A DNA stretch of 64,000 bases from Corynebacterium doosanense CAU 212 = DSM 45436 (GCF_000767055.1 NZ_CP006764.1:1302001-1366000); one strand, 5' to 3'; shown: positions 34,729-47,961, counted from the stretch's first letter. Notes: generated from the letters alone by a model not told the origin. A program made the numbers and translations.

Positions 34729-36822
34729 ATGGCATTTCCCGCTGAGCAACCCGTCATCCCGCACTCCGATTTCCGGCCCGTCGGCGAGGTGGAGCGCACG
34801 GGTGACCGCTTCGAGGTCATCAGTGAATATGAGCCCTCCGGCGACCAGCCCGCGGCCATCAAGGAGCTCAACGAGCGGCTCAACAGGGGAGAGGAGGACG
34901 TCGTCCTGCTCGGCGCCACGGGTACCGGTAAGTCGGCGACGTCGGCGTGGCTGATCGAGAAGCAGCAGCGCCCGACGCTAGTCATGGCGCCGAACAAGAC
35001 CCTCGCCGCACAGCTGGCGAACGAGCTGCGCGAGCTGCTGCCCAACAACGCGGTCGAGTACTTCGTCAGCTACTACGACTACTACCAACCCGAGGCGTAC
35101 ATCGCGCAGTCGGACACCTACATCGAGAAGGACTCCTCCATCAACGAGGACGTCGAGCGCCTGCGCCACTCCGCCACCTCGGCGCTGCTGTCTCGCCGCG
35201 ACGTCGTGGTCGTCTCCTCGGTGTCCTGCATCTACGGCCTGGGCACCCCGCAGTCCTACCTCGACCGCTCACTGGTGCTGCGTGTCGACGAGGAGATCGA
35301 CCGGGATCGTTTCCTGCGCCTGCTCGTGGACATCCAGTACGAGCGCAACGACTACGAGTTCAAACGCGGAGCCTTCCGCGTCAAGGGCGACACGGTGGAC
35401 ATCATCCCCGCGTACGAGGAGGTCGCCGTGCGCATCGAGTTCTTCGGCGACGACATCGAGGCGCTCTACTACATCCACCCGCTGACCGGCGACGTCATCC
35501 GCCGGTGCGACGAGATCCGCATCTTCCCGGCCACGCACTACGTCGCCGGCGAGGGGCGCATGGCCAGCGCGGTGGAGTCCATCAAGGAGGAGCTGGCCAT
35601 GCGGCTGGCCGATCTGGAGAACCGCGGCAAACTTCTCGAGGCCCAGCGCCTGCGCATGCGCACCGAGTACGACCTGGAGATGATCGAGCAGGTCGGCTTC
35701 TGCTCGGGCATCGAGAACTACTCCCGCCATATGGACGGCCGCGAGGCGGGATCGTCCCCCGCGACACTCATCGACTACTTCCCCGAGGACTTCCTCACCA
35801 TCATCGACGAGTCGCACGTCACCGTCCCGCAGATCGGCGGCATGTACGAGGGCGACATGTCCCGTAAGCGAAACCTCGTCGAGCACGGCTTCCGCCTGCC
35901 CTCGGCAATGGACAACCGCCCGCTGACCTTCTCCGAGTTCGAGGAGCGCGTCGGACAGACCGTCTACCTCTCCGCGACCCCGGGCAACTACGAGCTCGCG
36001 GCCTCCGGCGGCGAATTCGTCGAGCAGGTCATCCGCCCCACGGGGCTCGTCGACCCCAAGGTGACCGTCAAACCCACCAAGGGCCAGATCGACGATCTTA
36101 TCGACGAGATCCGCACCCGCACCGCCAGGGACGAGCGAGTTCTGGTCACTACCCTCACCAAGAGAATGTCGGAGGATCTCACTGACTACCTCCTGGAGAA
36201 CGGGATCCGCGTGCGGTACCTGCATTCCGACGTGGACACGCTCCAGCGTGTGGAGCTGCTGCGTCAGCTGCGCCTCGGTGAGTACGACGTGCTCGTGGGC
36301 ATCAACCTGCTGCGCGAGGGCCTCGACCTCCCGGAGGTCTCGCTCGTGGCCATCCTCGACGCCGACAAGGAGGGGTTCCTGCGCTCGACCACGGCGCTGA
36401 TCCAGACCATCGGCCGTGCCGCCCGAAACGTCTCCGGCGAGGTGATCATGTACGCCGACAAGATCACCGACTCCATGCGCAACGCGCTCGACGAGACGGA
36501 CCGCAGGCGGGAGAAGCAGATCGCCTACAACAAGGAACACGGCATCGACCCGCAGCCGCTGCGCAAGAAGATCGCCGACATTCTCGACCAGGTCTACGAG
36601 AACGCCGGGGCAGAACCCGGAGTGGCGGCGGATGCGGCCGTCGCGGAGAAGAAGGACACCTCCACCATGGCGGTCGGGGAGCTGCAGAAGTACATCGACG
36701 ATCTCAGCGCGCAGATGGCCTCCGCGGCGCGGGAACTGAAGTTTGAGCTGGCCGGGCGCCTGCGCGACGAGATCGCCGACCTGCGCAAGGAGCTGCGCGG
36801 GGTGAAGGAGGCCGGCATTTAG
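34729..36822 (+). CDS. uvrB: Excinuclease ABC subunit B
   Basis: UvrB (697 residues) verifies damage after UvrA and recruits UvrC. Helicase motifs include [18 protein letters not shown] (Walker A), the beta-hairpin region [17 protein letters not shown] [31 protein letters not shown] (motif II), [20 protein letters not shown] and QTIGRAARN (motif VI). The C-terminal UVR domain (about 655-690) is present. uvrA lies 5 kb downstream. I did not find a LexA-type box in the 125 bases upstream. Confidence 0.97.
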   Translation: MAFPAEQPVIPHSDFRPVGEVERTGDRFEVISEYEPSGDQPAAIKELNERLNRGEEDVVLLGATGTGKSATSAWLIEKQQRPTLVMAPNKTLAAQLANELRELLPNNAVEYFVSYYDYYQPEAYIAQSDTYIEKDSSINEDVERLRHSATSALLSRRDVVVVSSVSCIYGLGTPQSYLDRSLVLRVDEEIDRDRFLRLLVDIQYERNDYEFKRGAFRVKGDTVDIIPAYEEVAVRIEFFGDDIEALYYIHPLTGDVIRRCDEIRIFPATHYVAGEGRMASAVESIKEELAMRLADLENRGKLLEAQRLRMRTEYDLEMIEQVGFCSGIENYSRHMDGREAGSSPATLIDYFPEDFLTIIDESHVTVPQIGGMYEGDMSRKRNLVEHGFRLPSAMDNRPLTFSEFEERVGQTVYLSATPGNYELAASGGEFVEQVIRPTGLVDPKVTVKPTKGQIDDLIDEIRTRTARDERVLVTTLTKRMSEDLTDYLLENGIRVRYLHSDVDTLQRVELLRQLRLGEYDVLVGINLLREGLDLPEVSLVAILDADKEGFLRSTTALIQTIGRAARNVSGEVIMYADKITDSMRNALDETDRRREKQIAYNKEHGIDPQPLRKKIADILDQVYENAGAEPGVAADAAVAEKKDTSTMAVGELQKYIDDLSAQMASAARELKFELAGRLRDEIADLRKELRGVKEAGI

Positions 36823-36850
36823 GTGACTGTGTTATTAAAGGGATATGACT

Positions 36851-37306
36851 ATGTTTAGCTACGAGACCATCGTCGTCGGCACCGACGGCTCCGACACCTC
36901 CCACGTCGCCGTGCGCCACGCCGCCTCCCTGGCCCGCGCCTACGAGGCCACGCTGGTGATCGTCTGCGCGTACTACGGCAACACCGGCTCGCTGCTCAAC
37001 TCCCCGAACCGCGACGTCTCCACGCTGCCCGTCGTCAGCGAGGCACGGGCCAACGAGTACCTCGCCGAGGCGGAGAGCATCGCCACGGAGGAGGGGGCGC
37101 AGGACATCCAGCTGCAGCGCCGCTCGGCCACCCCGGTCAATGCGCTTGTCGACGCCGTCGATGAGACGTCCGCGGATGTCCTGGTGATCGGCAACAAGGG
37201 CCTGAACTCGCTGACCGGGCGAGTCTTCGGCAACATCCCCACGGAGGTCGCCCGCCGCTCCAAGGTGGACGTGGTGCTGGTCAACACGGAATCCGCCCAC
37301 CGCTAA
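36851..37306 (+). CDS. Universal stress protein A family, first of a tandem pair
   Basis: This is a 151-residue single-domain Usp. The start VVGTDGSDTSHVAVRHA and the ATP-binding loop VIGNKGLNSLTGRVFGNIP are of the G-2x-G-9x-G type, so ATP binding is likely. I choose the second ATG (36851), which is correctly spaced from AAAGGGA; an ATG at 36845 is too close. The neighbour 29 bases downstream is a paralogue, so the two form a small operon behind uvrB. Confidence 0.88.
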   Translation: MFSYETIVVGTDGSDTSHVAVRHAASLARAYEATLVIVCAYYGNTGSLLNSPNRDVSTLPVVSEARANEYLAEAESIATEEGAQDIQLQRRSATPVNALVDAVDETSADVLVIGNKGLNSLTGRVFGNIPTEVARRSKVDVVLVNTESAHR

Positions 37307-37334
37307 CACCCCCACACCCTTCCGAGAGGCCATG

Positions 37335-37778
37335 ATGAGCGACAACTACGAGAAGATCGTCGTCGGCACCGACGGATCCAAGTCCTCCCTCCTGGCGGTG
37401 GAGCGGGCGGCACGCATCGCGGCAGCCTTTGACGCGACGCTGATCATCGGCTGCGCCTACTACCCCAGCAAGGAGGAGGCCTCGGACTCGTTGCGCCGGG
37501 ACTCCGTGACCATCCTCGGGGACGAGTCCGCGCGGGAGAACCTGGAGACGGCGGCCCAGCACGCCCGCGGTTTCGGCGTCGCGCAGATCGAGACGGCCAT
37601 CCGCCCCGGCACCCCGGTGCAGGCGCTGATGTCCATCGTCAACGACAACGACGCGGACCTGCTGGTGGTGGGCAACCGGGGCATCAACTCGCTCACCGGT
37701 CGCCTCCTCGGCTCGGTGCCGGCGGACGTCGCGCGCCAGTCCGACTGCGACGTCATGATCGTGCACACCGTCAAATAA
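37335..37778 (+). CDS. Universal stress protein A family, second of a tandem pair
   Basis: This 147-residue paralogue of the preceding gene has VVGTDGSKSSLLAVERAARI at the start and the nucleotide loop VVGNRGINSLTGRLLGSVP. The ATG at 37335 is better spaced from GAGAGG than the ATG at 37332. The end overlaps the convergent helicase-like gene by 8 bases. Confidence 0.88.
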   Translation: MSDNYEKIVVGTDGSKSSLLAVERAARIAAAFDATLIIGCAYYPSKEEASDSLRRDSVTILGDESARENLETAAQHARGFGVAQIETAIRPGTPVQALMSIVNDNDADLLVVGNRGINSLTGRLLGSVPADVARQSDCDVMIVHTVK

Positions 37779-39945
37779 CAGGCAGCTCGCCGATCACTGC
37801 GAGTGTCTGGGTGGCCCTGGTGACGGCGACGTAGAGATCCTGCAGGCCCAGGGGAGAGGCATCCGCGATCACCTGCGGTTCGACCACCACGACGTGGTCG
37901 AACTCCAGCCCCTTGATATCCGCAACGTTGTCCGCATTGATGACCTTCACCAGCCCCTCGCCGAAGCTGAGGGTCGACGCATCGGTGCCCGCGGGCAGGT
38001 AGTCCACGGGGATCCCGGTCGAGCGGATCGCCTCCCCGGGCGTCGCCGACGGGTCGATGACCGAGAGGATGCGGTTGGCCAGCTCGGTGATCTCTGTGGG
38101 GGTGCGGTAGTTCACCGTCAGCTCGTGCAGCTGGAAGCGGTCGCCGATGAAGTCGGCCAGCGTGTCGGACCAGGAATCCACCCCCGCGGGCGAGCCGGTC
38201 TGGGCCGTGTCGCCGACGAGTGTCATCCACCGCGACGGCGAGCGGCGGAAGACCATGCGCCATTCCATCGGGGTGAGCTCCTGCGCCTCGTCGATGATGA
38301 CATGGCCGAAGGCCCAGGTGAGGTCGCCCCGAGCGCGCTCGGCCGTGGAGCGGATGTCCCGCACCTCCTGGCGCCTGGCCAGCGTCTTGGCGTCGATGAC
38401 GTCCGCGGCCGAGAGAATCTCGGACTCGAACATGTCGTCGTCGTTGTCGGTGGAGTCCGAGCTGGAGAGGATGTCGATGGCGTTCTCCGCGTCCTCGACG
38501 TCCTGGAGCCAGTCGGTGTCCGTCTCCTCCGACTCGCTGGTCTCACCGATGAGGACGGAAAGTTCGTCGAGAAGCGCCGCGTCACTCGACGCCCAGCCGG
38601 CGTCGGGGGAGCGCAGGAGCGCGGCCTGGGTCTCGTCGTCGTAGGCGGCGGCCGCCTCGGCGATGGCAGCGGGATCGCTGAGCAGGTGGTGCAGCACGGC
38701 GGTGGGGGTGAGGCTCGGCCACAGCTCGTCTATGAGCGTGGCGACGTCCGGTTCGTCCGCCAGGTCGTCGTGGAGCTGATCCACGTCCGCCTCCGACAGC
38801 AGGTTGCGCCCGCCCAGCGGGTCGGCGCCGATGGTCTCGGCGAGCTGCGTGGCCATCTGATCGAGGAGGTGGTCGGCGAAGACGCCGCGGGCCTCGTTGT
38901 GTGGCCGGCGGGAGCGGCGCGCCCGGGTGCGGGCGGCCTTGACCATCTCGCCGGTGACGGTCACCTCGATGGAGCCGACACGCAGACGCGCCGGCCGCTC
39001 GGGGACGAGCTGGTGGGCCCGCACGGCCTCGGTGAGGATGGTGACCATCTCCTCCGATCCCTTGACCTCCCTGGTCAGCAAGGACTCCTGCCCGGTGGGT
39101 TCGATCCCGGGAAAGAGCGTGCCGACGGTGGAGAGCACCACTCCGGTCTCCCCGAGCTCCGGCAGGACCCGCGAAATGTAGTCGAGGAACGTCGGATTGG
39201 GCCCGAGGATGAGCACGCCGGTCTTCTCCAGCTGCTCCCGATAGGTGTAGAGCAGGTAGGCCACGCGGTGCAGCGCCACCGCGGTCTTTCCCGTGCCCGG
39301 TCCACCCTGGACGACCATCACGCCGCGGCCGGGGTGGCGGATGATCTGGTCCTGCTCGCGCTGGATCGTCTCCACGATGGAACGCATGTGTCCGGTGCGG
39401 GCCTCGCGCATGGCCCGGTTCAGCGCGGTCTCGCTGCCGACGCCGCCGTCCGCGGCCTGGGTAAGTTCGCCGGCGAGCACTTCATCGTCGATACCCGTCA
39501 CGGTCCGCCCGCGGGTGCGGATGTGCCGCCTGACGTGCACACCCTCGGGCTGCGCGGTGGTGGCGAGGTAGAACGGCCGCGCCATGGGAGCGCGCCAGTC
39601 GAGCAGCATCGTCCGGTAGGCGTCGGCCCGGTCGTCCAGGCCCATGCGCCCGATGTAGCGACGGTCCAGGCCGGGGTGGCCGGCGACCGGGTTCTCGGGC
39701 TGCGCGGACTCGATGTCGATGCGGCCGAAGACCAGCCCGAGCTGGGCGATGTTCAGCCGGTCGAGCTTGGCGTTGAGTCCGTGGTACTCGGTCTCCCTGC
39801 GCATGAGGGCGTCGACGTTGTCGGGATTGGCGGGATCGACCTCACGCTGCACCTGTTCCAGCCGCTGGTGTGCCTTCGCCACCTCGTCGTCCAGGCGGGC
39901 GAAAAGAATGTCCACGTACGCCTGTTCGGCGGCGATATCTGTCAT
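37771..39945 (-). CDS. HelD/HelR-type RNA-polymerase recycling ATPase
   Basis: The 724-residue protein is a UvrD-like superfamily 1 ATPase lacking normal helicase extensions. It has an N-terminal coiled region (VDILFARLDDEVAKAHQRLE), a Q-rich DWRAPMARPFYLA segment, Walker A GGPGTGKTAVALHRVAYLLY near residue 215, the DEAQE-type motif VIIDEAQELTPMEWRMV, and a late GLEFDHVVVVEP-VAVTRATQTL pair. This layout matches actinobacterial HelD, which pries stalled RNA polymerase off DNA. The HelR form protects against rifampicin in some species. A DNA-repair helicase role is the alternative. Precise function here is inferred. Confidence 0.82.
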   Translation of the reverse strand: MTDIAAEQAYVDILFARLDDEVAKAHQRLEQVQREVDPANPDNVDALMRRETEYHGLNAKLDRLNIAQLGLVFGRIDIESAQPENPVAGHPGLDRRYIGRMGLDDRADAYRTMLLDWRAPMARPFYLATTAQPEGVHVRRHIRTRGRTVTGIDDEVLAGELTQAADGGVGSETALNRAMREARTGHMRSIVETIQREQDQIIRHPGRGVMVVQGGPGTGKTAVALHRVAYLLYTYREQLEKTGVLILGPNPTFLDYISRVLPELGETGVVLSTVGTLFPGIEPTGQESLLTREVKGSEEMVTILTEAVRAHQLVPERPARLRVGSIEVTVTGEMVKAARTRARRSRRPHNEARGVFADHLLDQMATQLAETIGADPLGGRNLLSEADVDQLHDDLADEPDVATLIDELWPSLTPTAVLHHLLSDPAAIAEAAAAYDDETQAALLRSPDAGWASSDAALLDELSVLIGETSESEETDTDWLQDVEDAENAIDILSSSDSTDNDDDMFESEILSAADVIDAKTLARRQEVRDIRSTAERARGDLTWAFGHVIIDEAQELTPMEWRMVFRRSPSRWMTLVGDTAQTGSPAGVDSWSDTLADFIGDRFQLHELTVNYRTPTEITELANRILSVIDPSATPGEAIRSTGIPVDYLPAGTDASTLSFGEGLVKVINADNVADIKGLEFDHVVVVEPQVIADASPLGLQDLYVAVTRATQTLAVIGELPVI

Positions 39946-40013
39946 GGTGGGCCCTCCCTCGCAAATAAGGCGTTCAGTCTATCAATAGCCAGGTGGGGTC
40001 GGGTATTCCGGAA

Positions 40014-40055
40014 AAGATCCGCCCCCGCGCCGGTTCGAGCGGGCGCGGGGGCGGA
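40014..40055 (-). terminator. Rho-independent terminator after the DoxX-type gene
   Basis: The stem CCGCCCCCGCGCC/GGCGCGGGGGCGG (40019-40031 with 40042-40054) is a perfect 13 bp, extended by one A-T pair. On the minus strand it is followed by ATCTTTTCC, a short T run. It lies downstream of the DoxX-type gene and upstream of the HelD-type gene, so it separates the two transcripts. Confidence 0.8.
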
Positions 40056-40075
40056 GCAGGGGAGAAGCGGGGTGA

Positions 40076-41032
40076 CTAGCCGACCTTCTTGATGGCCTTC
40101 TGGATCTTCTTGTCAGCCCGGTCCTGCAGCTTGTCGGCCTTCTTGGAGGCCTTCTTCAGTGCGCGACCGGACTTGCTGTCGGCATCCTGGAGGGCGTCCT
40201 CGGCGCGGGCCTGGGCCTTGTCGGCGGCCTTCACCACACGCTTGTGGGCCTTCTTGGTGTCCTTCTGCGCGTCCTTGAGCCAGCCGCGGCCTTCCTTCTC
40301 GGCCTGGCCGAGGAAACCGCTGGTCTGCCCCGCAGCCTGCTCAGCCCACTTCGGGGCCTTCTTCTGCACGTCCTCGGCGACGGACTTGCCCTGCTCGAGG
40401 AGGGACTCGGCCTGCTTCTTCCAGTCATCCTTGTTGTCGTCGACGTAGGAGCCGACGTTCTCGGACGCGGCCTTGGCGGCCTCCTGGGCCTGGTTGGCGC
40501 GCTCGGAGATCCACTCGCTGGCGGAGTCGAGAGCGGACTCGGTCTCGCCCTTGCCCGGCAGCACACCCTGGACGGTCTTGGCGGCGTCCTGTGCGGCGTG
40601 GGATGCACGCCAGCGCAGGCCCGGCTGGCCGGCGGTGTCCATGGCGGTGATGCCCAGGCCACCGAGCAGCGCGACGTTGGTGAGGAAGGCGTTGCGGCGG
40701 GCGGCCTTCTCCTTGGAGTCGTTGGTCTCCCAGAATGCGTGGCGGCCGGCGATGGTAGGGATCGCGGTCAGCGCGAGAACGCCGGCGGACAGGCGGGGAG
40801 CCTTGCCCAGCGCGAGGAGGGAGCCGGCGCCGACCTTGGTGCCGCCGAGAGCGCGAGCCGCGACGGCCGGGTCGGTGGGGATGAAGGCTGCGTACTGGCG
40901 CGGCACGAGGGAGTGAACCTTCTTCAGGACCGAGTCGGTGGACTCGACGTAGTCCTGGACGTTCCTCAGGGTGTCCACACCGTCGGCGATGTAGACCGAG
41001 GCGAGCATCGGGCGGGCAATCTTGCGGATCAT
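40076..41032 (-). CDS. DoxX-family membrane protein with a long Lys/Ala-rich tail
   Basis: Residues about 1-150 of 318 form a DoxX-like membrane domain (MIRKIARPMLASVYIADGVD at the start, then helices around LSAGVLALTAIPTIAG and NAFLTNVALLGGLGITAMD). Residues about 160-318 form a highly charged, Lys-, Ala-, Gln- and Glu-rich region, almost certainly long helices or coiled coil, ending in a KKASKKADKLQDRADKKIQK-type stretch. The start at 41032 is preceded by AAGGAG; a start 36 bases earlier lacks this. DoxX domains are linked to redox or membrane stress; the tail may bind acidic partners. Confidence 0.8.
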   Translation of the reverse strand: MIRKIARPMLASVYIADGVDTLRNVQDYVESTDSVLKKVHSLVPRQYAAFIPTDPAVAARALGGTKVGAGSLLALGKAPRLSAGVLALTAIPTIAGRHAFWETNDSKEKAARRNAFLTNVALLGGLGITAMDTAGQPGLRWRASHAAQDAAKTVQGVLPGKGETESALDSASEWISERANQAQEAAKAASENVGSYVDDNKDDWKKQAESLLEQGKSVAEDVQKKAPKWAEQAAGQTSGFLGQAEKEGRGWLKDAQKDTKKAHKRVVKAADKAQARAEDALQDADSKSGRALKKASKKADKLQDRADKKIQKAIKKVG

Positions 41033-41154
41033 GGGTAACAGCTCCTTGTACGTGATCGTCGGGGACATATGCGCCGCCGACTGTGTTATTTAACGCGTCA
41101 TCCACTCTAGCGCGAGCGCCGGAGGAGTGGCAGGAAAAGCTCGGCGCCGATTGA

Positions 41155-41763
41155 TCACCAGCGACGTTCCCACCACTCGTCGAGCTTGGGGCGTTCCTCA
41201 CCGAGCATGGTGGAGTCACCGTGGCCGGGGTGCACGACGGAGTCGTCGCGGTAGACGTCGAAGATGCGGTCCTTGACGTCCTTGAACAGGCGGGCGAAGT
41301 CCCCCTCCGAGTGGGTCTTTCCCAGCCCGCCGGGGAAGAGGCTGTCACCGACGAAGAGGTGAGGGACGCCGTCGATACGCACCGCCACCCCGGCACCGCC
41401 CGGCGTGTGGCCGCGCAGGACAAACACGGGCAGCTCGTGGCCGGCGAAGTCGATGATGTCGCCGTGGTCGAGTTCGACGTCGACCTTCGCGGGCAGCGCG
41501 GGGGCGTCCAGGAAGGACGCCAGGTGGGTGGCTCCCGTGCGCTCGAGCACGGCGACGAGGGCCCCGACGTGGTCGGCGTGGCGGTGCGTGGTGAGCACAT
41601 AGTTGATGCTCACGCCCGCGCGCTCGGCCATGGCCGTGATGGCGTCGGGGTCGGCGGCGGCGTCGATGAGCAGGCCTTCGGTGTCGTCGTGCAGAAGGTA
41701 GACGTTGTTGTCCATCTCGGAGACCTGGATCTGATCCATCTTCAGTTCAATGTCGGCAGTCAT
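41155..41763 (-). CDS. Metallo-beta-lactamase-fold hydrolase (glyoxalase II-like)
   Basis: The 202-residue protein has the full metal-site set: THRHADHVG (HxHxDH), the third His in GHTPGGAG, the bridging Asp in [12 protein letters not shown] and the last His in HPGHGD. This is the small MBL hydrolase type often annotated as hydroxyacylglutathione hydrolase, but Corynebacterium makes mycothiol rather than glutathione, so the thioester substrate is open. It diverges from uvrA with about 120 bases between the starts, an arrangement also seen in mycobacteria. Confidence 0.88.
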   Translation of the reverse strand: MTADIELKMDQIQVSEMDNNVYLLHDDTEGLLIDAAADPDAITAMAERAGVSINYVLTTHRHADHVGALVAVLERTGATHLASFLDAPALPAKVDVELDHGDIIDFAGHELPVFVLRGHTPGGAGVAVRIDGVPHLFVGDSLFPGGLGKTHSEGDFARLFKDVKDRIFDVYRDDSVVHPGHGDSTMLGEERPKLDEWWERRW

Positions 41764-41884
41764 GCGGGCCAGAGTAGCGACACTCCCAATGGCGGGGTGT
41801 CCGGGTTCGTTGCTATGTTCGGATGTGTTCGTGACAGGCCGCGCATGGCCGCGTCACCCTCTCTATCTTGGAAAGGCGGCGACC

Positions 41885-44737
<2,853 letters not shown>

Positions 44738-46789
44738 CCTCCTGCTCGGTGTTGAGGCGCGAGCGCAGCGAGACGATGGTCAGCAGGACAAGCCCGCATG
44801 CGAGGAACGCGAGCGCGCGGGCGATGCCGGTGAGCGCCTGCAGGTCGAAGAAGACCAGCTTGACCACGGCGGCGGCGGCGAGGACCCCGCCGACCCAGAG
44901 GCTCCAGGACGGCGGGATGGGCGCGCGGCCGAGCAGCGCCCAGGCGGCGATGAGCATCCAGCCCAGGGACACCAGGGAATGGCCGACGAGGTAGCCCGTC
45001 TGCATCGCCCCGGGCCCGCCGATGAAGTGCGCCAGCCACACGACTGTGATGACCACCGCGAACATCGAGAGCACCAGGCCGGCCACGGCCAACGGCCACA
45101 CAAACGCCGGATTCAGCGAGGTCAGTGACTTCCGGCGCGCGAAGAGGCAGCCGATGATGATGGCGCAGAGCAGCGCCGCCCCGAGAGCGGGCAGCGTGGT
45201 CAGCGTCATCGGATCGTCCCCCAGAACGGCGTCGAACAGCGGGAGCACCGCAACGGCTGCCGCGATCAGCCAACCGGCCAGCCCCGCGTTGAGCACCCGC
45301 TGCGAGGCGGGAGAGGCGAGAAGGAAGACGCAGAACCCGCCGAGGACCAGCAGCCGGGTGAACTCCGGGGTGCCCAGGAATCCCTCGGGTTCGGGGTAGG
45401 CATCCACCCATTTCATGCTCGGGAGCAGAAGCGAGAGGGGCAGCATCCATGCGGAATGCACGTGGAACGCGTCGGCTGCTTCGGCGGACCCCGCCGGTTC
45501 CCCGGCACTGGGCTGGGCAAGCCGGCGGACACCGAGGTGAACAAGGAGCAGGACGACCGGGAGCAGATAACCGAGGATGCCGAGGGGCGTGAGCACCGCC
45601 GCGGCGATGGTGGCGACGAGCGCGCAACCGGGTCCGAAAACCTTACCGGTGACGGAATCCACCGGGTCGCGCAGGCACACCACCATGATGGCCACCACGC
45701 TGGCCACGGCGACGAGGTAGCTGCTCACCTGGAAGACGCTGGACACAGCGTGGAGGACCGTCGCTCCCGCCACGGCCGCCAGGGCCCACCGCCTGGTCAG
45801 CCGGTCCTTCTCACCCCAGGTCGCCCCGAGTCCGAGGAAGGGCAGCAGGACCACAAGCCAGATGAGCACGTCGAACGTGTAGGTCTCGGTCCACAGGTAG
45901 AGGCCTGACAACCCGGCACCCAGGACAAAGAGAGTCAGCGCCACCGGGCGCCACCCGAACATCCGGTACAGGAGGAGATAGAAGGACCACAGGAGCACGA
46001 ACGCGACCGCGCCAACTCCGGGCGACCACCACGCCAGCACACCAACGAGGGAGAGCACCAGGAGGAAGGCGGTGAGTACGGAGGTCACCGCAAGCGCGTT
46101 GACACCAGCGGGCGGGCCGCCGCGCTTCTGCAGCACAGTCGCAGCACCCACGAGCGCCGCGGCGAGTAGCGCAGTGAGCAGCACCCGCCAGAGCGGACCG
46201 AGCCAGCCGTTCTGGATCGCGACCGCCACCGCAAACCCGACACCCAGCACGGTGATGACCACGCCGGACCCGGCGATGGCGCGGATCATGAGCTGCTCGC
46301 CGGTCAGCGTCCGGACCCGGGCGGGCTTGGGCGCAGGCGGGGGTGAGGCCGGGGGAATGGGGGAGGGGTGCGCGGCAAAGGCCGGGGCGGGGATGGGCGC
46401 ACCCACCGGCTGCGGCTGCTGGGGCTGTGCAACCTGCGGTGGCGCAGCCTGCGGCGGCGCGGGATAGGAGATCGCGGAGTAGGGGTTCGCCGCAGCTTCC
46501 CGGGCGACGGGTTGCTGACGCCTGCGCAGAGCCCAAAGCGTGGAGCGGGCATCGCGAAGGGCCACCTCCGCATCCGACAGCCTGGCCAGCGCGGCGTCCC
46601 ACCGCGGGTCGTCGTCGAACTCCTGCTGGCCACCACTATGAGGCTGCATAGGTCACAGTCTGCCAGCTCGGCGGCGTCGGCACGGAGTGAACAGCCCTAT
46701 TCAGCCCATCTCCGGCACGTGGGTAGGATCTCCGCGCAGGAGTCGGGCCGGCCATCGGGGCCGGCGGGGCACAGCACATCGGGAGAAGC

Positions 46790-47677
46790 ATGACCAGAGC
46801 GCGACGGGCGGGAGCGGCGATCGCCCCAGCCCTGTCCCTGGCCATGGCGGCGACCCTGACAGTGGCCCTGGCCGGGTGCGCCGACACACCCGAGCCGTCA
46901 GTCGGCGTGGATGCGGGGCAGGCGGTCATCGATACGCGATCCCTGGTGGAGGAGGACCTGGCCGACCTGGTCGCCGAGGTGGAGGAAGAACACGACGGGA
47001 TCGCTGGGGTGGCGGTGAGTTTCCGGGAGGGGGAGGCCGCGGCGGGAATCCCGGGCGATTCCTCGGCGTGGTCCACGCTCAAGGTGCCCATCGCCATCGC
47101 GGCGGCCCAGCACGGGATGGCGTCGGAGTCCCAGATTAACGCCGCGGTCTCCACCTCGGACAACGCGGCCGCCACGCAGCTGTGGAACTCCCTGGGCAGC
47201 GAGCTGGAGGCGGCACACGCGGTTGAGCTGGTGATGTGGCGGGCAGGCGGGCCGGGCAACGTGCGCCACGCCGTCACCCACTACGCCGGCGGGCCCTTCG
47301 GTAACTCCGTGTGGAAGCTGGAGCCGCAGGCAAGGTTTGCCACGCAGCTTCCGTGCATCGAGGACGCGGATGAGGTCTACGACGCCATGGGGGAGATCGC
47401 GGAGTGGCAGGAGGACGGGATCGGCAAGGTGCGCGGGGCCCGGTTCAAGGGCGGCTGGTCGGCCGAGAAGATCGAGGGCGGGACCTACACCTACACCTAC
47501 CGGCAGTTCGGTTCCGTTCCCGCCGGCGAGGGCATCATCGGGCTCGCCGTCATCGCCCACCCGGCGGACGGGTCCCACGAGACGGCCACCGACATGCTGG
47601 GCGAGCTGGCCACCGGGGTGGAGGAGCTGGTGGAATCGGGGGTCATCGAGCCGGCAGAGGAGTGTTCGGCGCGGTGA
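46790..47677 (+). CDS. Lipoprotein with a serine-hydrolase / beta-lactamase-like domain
   Basis: The 295-residue precursor has a lipobox LAGC (Cys at about residue 30), so it is surface anchored. The body carries beta-lactamase-fold marks in order: STLK (SxxK) in SSAWSTLKVPIAIAAAQ, SDN in AVSTSDNAAATQLW, and KGG in RFKGGWSAEKIEGG where KTG is usual. I cannot identify the general-base Glu of class A enzymes, so antibiotic hydrolysis is not supported; a penicillin-binding or peptidase-like role is possible. It lies directly upstream of the infC leader on the same strand. Confidence 0.7.
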   Translation: MTRARRAGAAIAPALSLAMAATLTVALAGCADTPEPSVGVDAGQAVIDTRSLVEEDLADLVAEVEEEHDGIAGVAVSFREGEAAAGIPGDSSAWSTLKVPIAIAAAQHGMASESQINAAVSTSDNAAATQLWNSLGSELEAAHAVELVMWRAGGPGNVRHAVTHYAGGPFGNSVWKLEPQARFATQLPCIEDADEVYDAMGEIAEWQEDGIGKVRGARFKGGWSAEKIEGGTYTYTYRQFGSVPAGEGIIGLAVIAHPADGSHETATDMLGELATGVEELVESGVIEPAEECSAR

Positions 47678-47679
47678 TT

Positions 47680-47707
47680 TTGCCTGAGCGCGGTGGCCTG
47701 TTACGGT
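47680..47707 (+). promoter_or_regulatory. Putative promoter of the infC-rpmI-rplT operon
   Basis: TTGCCT (47680-47685) and TACGGT (47702-47707) are spaced by 16 bases, and TG one base before the -10 makes an extended form. It begins just after the stop of the lipoprotein gene and would give a leader of about 250 bases. Confidence 0.5.
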
Positions 47708-47714
47708 GGTGGGC

Positions 47715-47961
47715 ACTACCACCCGTCCACTTCTCCAGGTGAGCGGGTCGCAAGCGGAGAAACTCCCACCCCATACCGCCTCGTCATCGAGGTTGGTCAC
47801 GGGTACAAGGTAGAGCATTACGCTCTAGCGGAGACCTCTCCCGTTTGTCCGGTTTCATCGGAACAGACGGGTTTTTTGTGTGCCTCCAGGGATGATCTCC
47901 TTAACCACTTTCGACACTTGGTAGCGAAACACGTTTACCCCATCGATATTGAGGAGTCCAC
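47715..47961 (+). ncRNA. Structured mRNA leader of infC-rpmI-rplT (L20-leader-like)
   Basis: About 250 untranslated bases precede infC. They contain several hairpins, including TAGAGC-ATTAC-GCTCTA, and end with a terminator-like structure at 47840-47877. Leaders at this position in many bacteria bind L20 and control the operon by attenuation; I call this L20-leader-like by position and form, not by alignment to a known RNA family. Confidence 0.55.
47840..47877 (+). terminator. Attenuator (Rho-independent terminator) in the infC leader
   Basis: CCCGTTTGTCCG (47840-47851) pairs with CGGAACAGACGGG (47859-47871) as a 12-bp stem with one bulged A, followed by six T. It lies 84 bases before infC inside the presumed transcript, so it must be bypassed for expression. 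Confidence 0.75.

Noticed and set aside
40970..40985. Further GTCCACA-type sites (also near 27171)
   Set aside because: They lack the second arm of the AGTCCACA-NN-TGTGGACT palindrome.
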